A stretch of DNA of 16,964 bases, taken from positions 1 through 16,964 of the forward strand of contig CAZWEI010000025.1 of assembly GCA_964632135.1 (NCBI GenBank), written 5' to 3'. Made by a program: the position numbers and the translations under genes. The notes below the pieces were generated by a model, which was given only the letters and a program-made list of their open reading frames with translations, made no database searches and had not been told where the DNA came from. Below are positions 6,721 to 12,883 of the stretch, in pieces (the stretch's first letter is position 1; the number at the start of each line of letters is the position of its first letter). The stretch is from JBFMAP01 sp964632135 (GTDB lineage: Archaea > Micrarchaeota > Micrarchaeia > Burarchaeales > JBFMAP01).

Positions 6721-6784
6721 GCGCGCGCAAACTGCGCCGACGGCGTTACTGAACGCGCGTGGGCGCGCGCACACGCGCACGTTC
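6721..6784. other. GC-rich structured spacer with hairpin, downstream of dys
   Basis: The spacer between dys and the OB-fold promoter holds an inverted repeat, GAACGCGCGTG (6751-6761) and CACGCGCACGTTC (6772-6784), pairing with a 2-base bulge around a GC loop. A smaller one, CGCC-GAC-GGCG, lies before it. The larger hairpin is close after the dys stop (minus strand) and may help 3' end formation or RNA stability. No T-run follows it on that strand, so a simple intrinsic terminator is not supported. Confidence 0.35.
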
Positions 6785-6789
6785 GAAAA

Positions 6790-7731
6790 TTATTTTTTTC
6801 TCGCGCGCATCCCCGCAATCATCAGCGGGAGAATCACTGTCGCGTCGCCGTCAATCGTCACGTAGCGCGCGCGCTCCTTCACCTTTCCCCACGAAACTGC
6901 TTCCTCGAGGCGCGCGCCGCTCAGACTCCCGTCGTACTGGCTCGCGGTGGTGATATATACCGCGTAGTCGAGCCCTCCCTTGAACTGGCTCCACCAGATT
7001 GAGTGGTGCTTCGAGATTCCGCCTCCAATCATGAGCGCGCCCAGCCTCTTGCGCGCGAAAATCACATCGCTTAACTCGCGCTCATCCTTCAGCAGATTCA
7101 ATGAGAATTTGTGGTCCTGCGAGAAGAGCACGAGGTTCGTGCCGAACGCGCCGTCTGTAATTCCAGGAATGAAAATCGGAACGTTGTGCTTGCGCGCCTG
7201 ATAGACGATTGAATTTTCATCGCGCACGTGTTTTCCAAACTCATTAACAAGTTCGCGGCCGCCCCACTCGCTTTTTTGTTTCGCGAGCGCGGAGAGGATG
7301 GGGTACATTTTCTTTTCAAGGGTGATGCCGTAACTTTCGTTTGGAATGAAGATGTTTCCGAGGCGGTTGATGCCGCGAGAGTGCAGGCGCGCGTCATCCG
7401 CGTTGAAACTCCCGTGGAAGTATTTCCCTCCCCAGGCGCGCGCCAAATCGTGGTCGAGCGTGCCGCAGGTCGTGATGAGCGCGTGGAAATTTTTTACAAT
7501 GCTGCTGAGCGCGCCCCGCAACCCGGTAGCAACGACGCACGCAGGAAATGAAAGAATGCGCGTGCAATCCTCGTCAGCAAGCATCCGCTCGAGAATGCCG
7601 ACGCCTGTCGCGATATGGCGCGCCGTGAACCCGCCCGACTCGCCCATTTCATTCACGAGCGCGCGCACGTTCATATCGCTGCGCAGGCGCATGTCGCGGA
7701 CCTGTTTTCTAAGAAGCGCGGTTTTTTTCAT
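6790..7731 (-). CDS. dys: Deoxyhypusine synthase
   Basis: The enzyme transfers the aminobutyl group of spermidine to one lysine of translation factor aIF5A, the first step of hypusine formation, using NAD. The 313-aa protein carries FPACVVATGLRGALSS, TTCGTLDHDLAR, FNADDARLHSRGINRLGNIFIP and the catalytic loop GGGISKHH with the lysine that forms the covalent intermediate (K241 from ATG 7731). The C-terminal AVYITTASQYDGSLSGA and the EAVSWGK segment match the NAD/spermidine site. A TTG at 7740 could extend it by three residues, but ATG 7731 is preferred, with a weak TTGAT signal before it. A shared A/T element at 7759-7768 lies about 30 bases upstream. No aIF5A gene is in the window. Confidence 0.94.
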   Translation of the reverse strand: MKKTALLRKQVRDMRLRSDMNVRALVNEMGESGGFTARHIATGVGILERMLADEDCTRILSFPACVVATGLRGALSSIVKNFHALITTCGTLDHDLARAWGGKYFHGSFNADDARLHSRGINRLGNIFIPNESYGITLEKKMYPILSALAKQKSEWGGRELVNEFGKHVRDENSIVYQARKHNVPIFIPGITDGAFGTNLVLFSQDHKFSLNLLKDERELSDVIFARKRLGALMIGGGISKHHSIWWSQFKGGLDYAVYITTASQYDGSLSGARLEEAVSWGKVKERARYVTIDGDATVILPLMIAGMRARKK

Positions 7732-7758
7732 TTGAATCAAGTAGTTTTTGGGGGTAAG

Positions 7759-7768
7759 GATAAAAAAC
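7759..7768. promoter_or_regulatory. Shared TATA-like element between dys and flavodoxin
   Basis: GGATAAAAAA on the plus strand (TTTTTTATCC on the minus) is the only A/T box in the 59-base gap. It is about 27 bases from ATG 7791 (+) and about 31 bases from ATG 7731 (-). Both transcripts could therefore be leaderless or nearly so, and the same box may serve both directions. Confidence 0.35.
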
Positions 7769-7790
7769 GTTTGGTGCGTGCATTTAGGTG

Positions 7791-8252
7791 ATGAAAGTGA
7801 AAACGTTAATAATCTACGAGTCGGTGCATAAGGGGAATACTGAAAAAGTCGCGAGAGTGATGGCAGGAGTGCTTAGAGCAGATTTGGTCAAACCGCATGA
7901 AATCGACGCCGGCAAAATTCCAAAATACGATGTGGTTGGCTTTGGCTCGGGAATTTTCTTCGGCAGGCATCATAAGAGTTTGTATGAGTTCGTGGATAAA
8001 TTACCCGAACAAAAAGGCAGAAAGGCATTTGTATTTTTAACGAGTGGAGTCGGCAGGCTGAGCGATGATAAATCGCTAAAAGAAAAACTTCTGGAAAAAG
8101 GTTTTAACGTGGTTGGAGAGTTTGCTTGTAAGGCGTGGGATAGTTGGGGGATGTTGAAATTGATTGGCGGGATAAACAAGGGAAGACCTAATAAACAAGA
8201 TTTAAAAGACGCGAAAATTTTTGCAAAAAGTCTTAAGAAGAAAAAGAAATAG
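7791..8252 (+). CDS. Flavodoxin-domain protein
   Basis: This 153-aa protein has a flavodoxin fold that binds FMN and likely carries low-potential electrons in the cytoplasm. The phosphate-binding loop is YESVHKGNTEKVAR (about residues 9-22). The next conserved strand and loop are YDVVGFGSGIFFGRHHKSL, then AFVFLTSGVG. The C-terminal CKAWDSWGMLKLIGGINKGRPN-type ending is shared with a subfamily found in anaerobes. Possible starts are GTG 7788, ATG 7791 and GTG 7797. ATG 7791 fits a leaderless message, while GTG 7797 would use AGGTGAT at 7786-7792 as ribosome site. The gene has no GCGC tetramer and is AT-rich, unlike its neighbours, so it may be a transferred gene. It could accept electrons from POR (inference). 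Confidence 0.88.
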   Translation: MKVKTLIIYESVHKGNTEKVARVMAGVLRADLVKPHEIDAGKIPKYDVVGFGSGIFFGRHHKSLYEFVDKLPEQKGRKAFVFLTSGVGRLSDDKSLKEKLLEKGFNVVGEFACKAWDSWGMLKLIGGINKGRPNKQDLKDAKIFAKSLKKKKK

Positions 8253-8272
8253 TGGCACTCATTTGTGCACTA
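8250..8272. terminator. Hairpin straddling two convergent stop codons
   Basis: TAGTGGCAC (8250-8258) and GTGCACTA (8265-8272) pair with one bulged G around TCATTT. The first arm contains the flavodoxin stop and the loop holds the HTH-CBS stop. For the minus-strand gene the hairpin is followed by a T-rich stretch (TTTCTTTTTCTTCTT). This looks like a compact bidirectional terminator. Confidence 0.5.
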
Positions 8273-8819
8273 CTTTGAAAAGGTCCGCTTTTGTAATTAT
8301 CCCTGTGATTTTTCCCTTCTTTGCCGTGAGAACTGCGGGGTTGTAGCGGAGGAGTGCGGAAACCGCCGGAAGCGGGGTGTCCTCGTCGATGCGCGGGAAG
8401 GACTCGTCCATCACGTTCTCAACCGCGAGCGAGGAAAGTTTCGAGGGGTCGATTCCGCCAGCGAGCTTGTTGAGGATTGTTTGTTCGGAAACGCTGCCCA
8501 CTACATTGTGCCCATCGAGAACAGGAAGCTGGGAGATTTCGTTCTTTTTCATTAGTAAAATTGCCTTTGAGAGCGGCTCGCGTCGGCTTATGCTCATCAC
8601 ATTGCGCGTGAGTATGTCCCGCGCCTTCCCCTGCTCCTTTTCCTCGAGGCGCTCGAGCGCTTCGAATATTGCGCGCGCGTTCTCGTAGGAAGGGCTCACT
8701 CTTCCGGATTCCAATTTCGCGATAAGGGACTGGCTCACGCCCGCTAGTTTCGCGAGTTCCGCCTGGCGGAGCCCAAGTTTCCTCCTCTTCTTTTGAATCT
8801 CCTCGAGTTGTGGAAGCAT
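8259..8819 (-). CDS. HTH (XRE-type) regulator with C-terminal CBS pair
   Basis: This 186-aa predicted transcription regulator has an N-terminal Cro/XRE helix-turn-helix (about 9-60; LGLRQAELAKLAGVSQSLIAKLESG) and two CBS motifs (about 66-118, ARDILTRNVMSISRREPLSKAILLM; and about 130-185, ENVMDESFPRIDEDTPLPAVSALL). The arrangement matches an archaeal family described as regulators with C-terminal CBS domains (COG3620-like, from memory). CBS pairs commonly bind AMP, ATP or S-adenosylmethionine. With purF 1 kb away a role in purine control is possible, but this is inferred from position only. Its promoter is nearly identical to that of the TrmB gene and overlaps an inverted repeat, suggesting autoregulation. 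ATG 8819 is about 27 bases from the TATA box, so the message is probably leaderless. Confidence 0.88.
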   Translation of the reverse strand: MLPQLEEIQKKRRKLGLRQAELAKLAGVSQSLIAKLESGRVSPSYENARAIFEALERLEEKEQGKARDILTRNVMSISRREPLSKAILLMKKNEISQLPVLDGHNVVGSVSEQTILNKLAGGIDPSKLSSLAVENVMDESFPRIDEDTPLPAVSALLRYNPAVLTAKKGKITGIITKADLFKVVHK

Positions 8820-8839
8820 GGGAGAAGATTGCGCGCGAG

Positions 8840-8881
8840 GGTTTATATTCCTATTGGAATAAAAAAGGCAGAAATTTATTT
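8840..8881. promoter_or_regulatory. Divergent promoters with inverted repeat (HTH-CBS / 140-aa gene)
   Basis: On the minus strand ATAGGAATATAAACC (8840-8854) contains the HTH-CBS TATA box. It overlaps a dyad TATTCC (8846-8851) / GGAATA (8856-8861) with spacer TATT. On the plus strand AATTTATTTA (8872-8881) is the TATA box for the gene starting at 8907. The gap between start codons is 87 bases, as in the TrmB/RibA-like region, and both contain the same 15-base element. Confidence 0.55.
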
Positions 8882-8906
8882 ATTGGAAATCGAATAGAAA
8901 CAGCAC

Positions 8907-9329
8907 ATGAGCGACGCTGAGAAAAAAATCATGGAGTTTATCCGCGAGGACCCGAATCTTGCGTTTGAGAGTCTGAAGGAAATTCTTCTCAGAAAAACGA
9001 AGGACTGCATGAATCCAAACGGAGAATTCACGCCTCAGGAAAAAATAAACGCAATCGCGTTTTTGCCTCACATACCGCTTGAGCCGAGAGAAACGTTCCA
9101 AGCGGAGATAGCCGAGGTTATGCGTAAAGTTATAAAATATGAAGAGAACGGAGGCGTTATCAGCGCGGCGAAATCAGTGTTGGAGAAAATGGAGAAGGGA
9201 CGGTTGAATGAAAATGGACTTTGGGGAGGGGATAAAGCGCTGGAGGAGATTGTGAAAAAACTTGCGGATGTTTCAAGAAGACCGGAAGTCACTCAGAGAA
9301 GAATCGCGCGCACTTTTTCTCGCCTCTGA
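8907..9329 (+). CDS. Hypothetical helical protein, 140 aa (paralogue 1)
   Basis: I do not recognise a family. The 140 residues are mostly charged and predicted helical, without signal peptide, membrane segment or cysteine motif (one Cys, C34). It shares a pattern with the next gene: ME-x-I-x-E-x-P near residues 9-16, ISAAKSVLEKME (85-96), and IVKKLADVSRRP (115-126). The two are therefore tandem paralogues. The repeated amphipathic helices suggest a HEAT-like or other alpha-solenoid fold (inference). ATG 8907 lies about 30 bases from a TATA box with no Shine-Dalgarno, consistent with a leaderless message. It is divergent from the HTH-CBS regulator and may be controlled by it. Confidence 0.7.
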   Translation: MSDAEKKIMEFIREDPNLAFESLKEILLRKTKDCMNPNGEFTPQEKINAIAFLPHIPLEPRETFQAEIAEVMRKVIKYEENGGVISAAKSVLEKMEKGRLNENGLWGGDKALEEIVKKLADVSRRPEVTQRRIARTFSRL

Positions 9330-9352
9330 CGACGTGAATTTCGTTACATATC

Positions 9353-9362
9353 AATATAAACC
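9353..9362 (+). promoter_or_regulatory. TATA box before the second paralogue
   Basis: AATATAAACC on the plus strand is the same decamer as in the TrmB and HTH-CBS promoters. It predicts a transcription start near 9383-9386, giving the second paralogue its own promoter and a leader that includes GAGGTGG at 9413-9419. Confidence 0.45.
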
Positions 9363-9465
9363 AATCATCCAGAAAAATAGAAAGCGCGAAATGCGCGAAA
9401 TCAGAAAAATGTGAGGTGGTAAAATTGGGGCTCGGGAGGTTTCGGGAAAAAGTGTTGAGAGGAAC

Positions 9466-9867
9466 ATGATGGAGATCATTGCGGAACATCCTCAAGAGGC
9501 TGAAGGATTTTTAAGAGGAGTTATTGCCGACCCAAATGAAAACGTTGCTGTTAAGCTGGTCGCGCTTGATTTATTGTCACTCACAAAACCCGCGGAGGTT
9601 AATTCGGTCGTTGGAGTAGTCGAACCCACGCTAGCGAGAATTTTGGAGGAGGTTATAGTGGTTTCTAAGGGAAGAAAAGAAGATGAGATTGTAAACGCAG
9701 CGGAAAAAATTCTAAGAAAAATCGAAGTTGAAAAGAACCCCTGGCCTGAGCCGAAAATTAATTTTAATGATGGGAAAATTAGTGATGTTATTAAAAAACT
9801 TGAAGCCGTGATGCCGAAGCCAAAGAACAACGGACGGCGCACGCAGGGAATCATCGCAATTCCGTGA
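9466..9867 (+). CDS. Hypothetical helical protein, about 133 aa (paralogue 2)
   Basis: No family is recognised. Shared with the upstream gene are MEIIAEHPQEA (2-12), IVNAAEKILRKIE (75-87) and VIKKLEAVMPKP (108-119), so the two arose by duplication. The middle part (NVAVKLVALDLLSLTKPAEV) resembles a HEAT-type helix pair. The start is uncertain. ATG 9466 or 9469 can use GAGAGG at 9457-9462. However, a much stronger GAGGTGG (9413-9419) sits 4 bases before an in-frame ATT at 9424, which would add 14 residues and an N-terminus of similar length to the paralogue's. Codons are less GC-rich than in purF or ilvC. The stop lies 4 bases from the end of the convergent purF. Confidence 0.68.
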   Translation: MMEIIAEHPQEAEGFLRGVIADPNENVAVKLVALDLLSLTKPAEVNSVVGVVEPTLARILEEVIVVSKGRKEDEIVNAAEKILRKIEVEKNPWPEPKINFNDGKISDVIKKLEAVMPKPKNNGRRTQGIIAIP

Positions 9868-9876
9868 TGAATCACG
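9863..9876. terminator. Short palindrome over convergent stop codons
   Basis: CGTGAT (9863-9868) and ATCACG (9871-9876) flank GA and cover the stop codons of the second paralogue and of purF. A real hairpin would need a 4-base loop and 5-bp stem. Part of the symmetry is trivial because both genes end in TGA. Confidence 0.3.
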
Positions 9877-11284
9877 CGACCTCGATTTCCCTTTTCGGCG
9901 CGTATTTTATCGGATACTCGCCTGTGAGGCAGGCCATGCACAACTCGGTTTTCGCGAGCCCTATGCTTTCAACGAGACCTTCGAGCGTCATGTAGCCGAG
10001 CGTGTCGGCGCCGGTTTTCTTTCTGATTTCTTCCACGCTGAGATTAGCGGCTATTAGTTCCTTGTGGGTCGGGAAGTCTATTCCCATGTAGCAGGGCGAA
10101 ATGATTGGCGGGCAGGTGATGCGAAGGTGAGCTTCCAGCGCGCCGGCGTCCTTGAGGAGTTTCACGATGTTGCGGATGGTGGTGCCGCGCACAATGCTGT
10201 CATCAACGAGAACCACGCGCTTTCCCGCTACGATTTCCTTCATCGGGTTTAACTTGAGTTTCACCTCGTACTCGCGCTTCTGCTGCTGCGGGAGGATGAA
10301 CGTGCGGAAGATGTACCTGTTTTTCATCAGCCCCTCGCGCATCGGAATTTTTGATTCCAGAGAGTAGCCAGTGGCCGCGCTCCTTCCTGAGTCGGGGATA
10401 GGGACGACGACGTCCGCGTCGACTGGGTAAAGGCGCGCGAGCACCCTTCCGAGCCTCTCGCGAACCGCGTAGATTGGAATGTTCTCGAAATAGGAATCCC
10501 CGCGCGCAAAATAAACGTACTCGAACATGCAGTGCGCGCGCCTCTCGGAAGTGCGAAGCACGCGCGCCTCAATCCCTTTCCTGCTGAGAATTACCATCTC
10601 GCCTGATTCTATCTCGCGCTCAAACTTCGCGCCTGACGAGTCGAGCGCGCAGGTTTCGCTCGCGACGAAAAGCGTTCCATCTCCGTTCTTTCCTATGCAA
10701 AGGGGCTTGAAGCCGAGCGGGTCGCGCACGCATATTATCCTGCCGTCGTTCGTGAGGATAAGAAGCGAATAGGAGCCGTCGAGTTTCCCCATCACGCGGT
10801 TCATCGCCTCGAAAATATCGTCCGTTTCCTGGAGCGCGCGGGAGAAAAGGCGCGCGATTAGTTCCGTGTCCGTTGTTGAGGTGAAAACCTCGCCCGTCGC
10901 CTGGAGTTCGGATTTCAGGGCGTCGTAGTTCGTGATGTTGCCGTTGAGCGCGACCGCGAGTTCGTATCTCGGCGCGGAAATCGTGAAGGGCTGCGCGTTC
11001 TCGATTATGGACGTACCGCAGGTGGAATAGCGTGTGTGCCCAATCCCGATGCTGCCCGCAAGTTTGTCGAGCGTCGCATCGTCGAAAACATTGAGCACGA
11101 CGCCCATCCCCCTGTGCGTGATTATTTTCCCATCAGAAAGAACCGAGATGCCCGCGCTCTCCTGACCGCGGTGCTGGAGCGCGAGAAGCCCCTCGTATAT
11201 GAGGTGCGCTACCTCTTTCCCGTCAGCGGCAACGACCCCGAACACGCCGCATTTTTCTTTTTTCTCGTTTTTGAACTCGGGCAT
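9872..11284 (-). CDS. purF: Amidophosphoribosyltransferase
   Basis: PurF makes phosphoribosylamine from PRPP and glutamine, the first step of de novo purine synthesis. The N-terminal half is a glutaminase (CGVFGVV, LALQHRGQESAGI, GHTRYSTCG, NGNITNY) and the C-terminal half a phosphoribosyltransferase with the PRPP loop VVLVDDSIVRGTT (357-369). The four cysteines of the [4Fe-4S] cluster in the B. subtilis-type enzyme are present: C252 (HCMFEYVYFAR), C398 (SPCYMGID), C449 and C452 (CMAC). I choose ATG 11284 over ATG 11296, because GTGAT then lies 3 bases upstream and exactly 11 residues precede the nucleophile Cys12, the propeptide length known from B. subtilis. Maturation would remove them. 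The gene is separated from purSQL by a lipoprotein gene on the other strand. Confidence 0.95.
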   Translation of the reverse strand: MPEFKNEKKEKCGVFGVVAADGKEVAHLIYEGLLALQHRGQESAGISVLSDGKIITHRGMGVVLNVFDDATLDKLAGSIGIGHTRYSTCGTSIIENAQPFTISAPRYELAVALNGNITNYDALKSELQATGEVFTSTTDTELIARLFSRALQETDDIFEAMNRVMGKLDGSYSLLILTNDGRIICVRDPLGFKPLCIGKNGDGTLFVASETCALDSSGAKFEREIESGEMVILSRKGIEARVLRTSERRAHCMFEYVYFARGDSYFENIPIYAVRERLGRVLARLYPVDADVVVPIPDSGRSAATGYSLESKIPMREGLMKNRYIFRTFILPQQQKREYEVKLKLNPMKEIVAGKRVVLVDDSIVRGTTIRNIVKLLKDAGALEAHLRITCPPIISPCYMGIDFPTHKELIAANLSVEEIRKKTGADTLGYMTLEGLVESIGLAKTELCMACLTGEYPIKYAPKREIEVA

Positions 11285-11334
11285 ATAATCACGCATAAAA
11301 TATTTCGTAACAAATAGTTATTTATGAGTAATTA

Positions 11335-11342
11335 TTATATAA
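11335..11342. promoter_or_regulatory. Palindromic TATA box between purF and the lipoprotein gene
   Basis: TTATATAA is self-complementary and is the best TATA box in the gap between ATG 11284 (-) and ATG 11366 (+). Either or both genes could use it. A second A/T box, TTATTTAT at 11319-11326, would give the lipoprotein gene a short leader holding its GGGGGTG ribosome site. Confidence 0.35.
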
Positions 11343-11365
11343 CTACGCGAAACGGGGGTGCGTGT

Positions 11366-12883
11366 ATGAAAAGGCGCGTGTTGTTCGGATTTTCCGTGAT
11401 GCTGGTTTTGCTTTTCGGGTGCTTGGGGATTGGAGTCCCGAGTTCTACGGTGCCGAGTGCTACGGGCCTTATACCAAACAAGGCGGATGGTTATGCGGTA
11501 ATCAAAATCGCGAGCATATTCAACGATAAAGATGTTAAGGACGCGATTGAGAAAAACCAGAGCGTGATGGAGGATATTGCAAAAGCGGAGAAGGAGGCAG
11601 GCATAAACTTCAGGAAAATGGACGCGCTGGTGTTTTTCTTCAACACCGAGAAACTGAGCGGCAATATGGCTGATTACTACTTAGGCATGATAATTATCGG
11701 CGAGTACAACAAGGAAACGGTGCTGGCGAAAATCCGCGAGAACAACACCGTGAGCGAGGAGACATACGAAGGATACGCCATTTACGCGACGAGGTCTAAC
11801 CTAAGAATTGGGGAGTATGGGATGGGGAGCGCGCCCTTCACGGCCCTTGCGTTGCTTACCTTGAAAAATTCGTATGTCCAGTCTACACCGCCTGAGCAAA
11901 GCTCGCCTTTCACCGACACGGTCTTTCTGGACGAGAAGACGATAGTCATCGGTTCAAGGGCGAGCGTGCGCGACGTGATTGACGTCAAGAAGGGTAAGCA
12001 GAAGGCGATGGAGAACGCGGATGTGAAAAGGATAGTGAGTGTGATAAACAAGGACGCGATGCTCGTTGTCGCGAGCAAGATTCCCGAAAGCGCGCGCCAG
12101 GGGATAAAGGAGGACGAGAAATCCGTGATAAACGTCGCCGCGTTCAAGAAAATAAACACCGCGGGGTTCTCGTTCAACAAGGCAGGCGACAGCGTGGAGT
12201 TCAAACTCGCGATGCTTTTCGACGACGCGAGTTCCGCGAGCAAGGCTTCAAAAGCAATTGAGGGCGTGTTCAACCTTTACTCCGCGTTCGTGAAGAGCGG
12301 CTCGAGCCTTGAGAAATTAATGAACGCGATAAAGGTTTCCGCGGACGGCACGCTTGCGAGAATCGAACTGACAACGACCACTGGCGAGCTCAAGAAAGTC
12401 GGCGAGGAGATAGGCGAGATGATGAACCAAACATACGCTAACACGCAATACAATGGATACGGGACAAAGCCAGAGAACAGATGTGATTTTCCAGTGGGTG
12501 GCGTTTATTGCTCAACCCACAGAGTGAAAGCGAATACCAGTTCTGGTGCTACGCTAAGTATAGTAGTAGTGAATACCCTAGGCAAAAAAATATATGTTAC
12601 TGGACTGGGATGCTCGGCAGAAGCAACAGAGACACCTTCGCTTACAGATTTGAGAGACGCGGATCATCCTGACGGAATAGTGCTCAAACACCCCGAATCC
12701 ACGTTCATACCCCCGCCAGCATCATCGTATTTGGTCTATTGCTATGACCTTTTTGGGAATAAGGTGGTCTCAGAAGCTGGTGAGTACTACACAGGGAAAG
12801 TAATTTTGCGCTATAACGAGGACACGCCAACTGGCCTTGAACACACGATAGTGGGTGATTTATCAGCGCGACTCGTGGAGTGA
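11366..12883 (+). CDS. Secreted lipoprotein, two-part, unknown function
   Basis: The 505-aa predicted surface lipoprotein has a signal sequence MKRRVLFGFSVMLVLLFG followed by Cys19 (LFGC lipobox-like) and a Ser/Thr/Pro linker. The start at ATG 11366 is chosen because the signal peptide begins there and GGGGGTG lies 5 bases upstream; ATG 11324 would place 14 unrelated residues before it. Residues about 35-350 (IPNKADGYAVIKIASIF to IELTTTTGELKKV) form an alpha/beta domain that recalls DUF3352-type proteins, from memory only. Residues about 370-505 (CDFPVGGVYCSTHRVKA, VNTLGKKIYVTGLGCS, YYTGKVILRY) resemble the beta-rich C-terminal domains of pilin-like proteins in some DPANN archaea. The DNA for that part is more AT-rich and has few GCGC tetramers, suggesting a fusion or domain swap. 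A link to purines is not evident. Confidence 0.75.
   Translation: MKRRVLFGFSVMLVLLFGCLGIGVPSSTVPSATGLIPNKADGYAVIKIASIFNDKDVKDAIEKNQSVMEDIAKAEKEAGINFRKMDALVFFFNTEKLSGNMADYYLGMIIIGEYNKETVLAKIRENNTVSEETYEGYAIYATRSNLRIGEYGMGSAPFTALALLTLKNSYVQSTPPEQSSPFTDTVFLDEKTIVIGSRASVRDVIDVKKGKQKAMENADVKRIVSVINKDAMLVVASKIPESARQGIKEDEKSVINVAAFKKINTAGFSFNKAGDSVEFKLAMLFDDASSASKASKAIEGVFNLYSAFVKSGSSLEKLMNAIKVSADGTLARIELTTTTGELKKVGEEIGEMMNQTYANTQYNGYGTKPENRCDFPVGGVYCSTHRVKANTSSGATLSIVVVNTLGKKIYVTGLGCSAEATETPSLTDLRDADHPDGIVLKHPESTFIPPPASSYLVYCYDLFGNKVVSEAGEYYTGKVILRYNEDTPTGLEHTIVGDLSARLVE

Noticed and set aside
6310..7002. Plus-strand open frame of 230 codons across dcd, the OB-fold gene and dys
   Set aside because: It crosses two intergenic regions and overlaps three well-supported minus-strand genes. 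Its product has no recognisable domain.
9383..9402. Short direct repeat GCGCGAAAT / GCGCGAAAT before paralogue 2
   Set aside because: Two 9-base copies in a GCGC-rich genome are weak evidence, and there is no dyad or further copy nearby to suggest a binding site.
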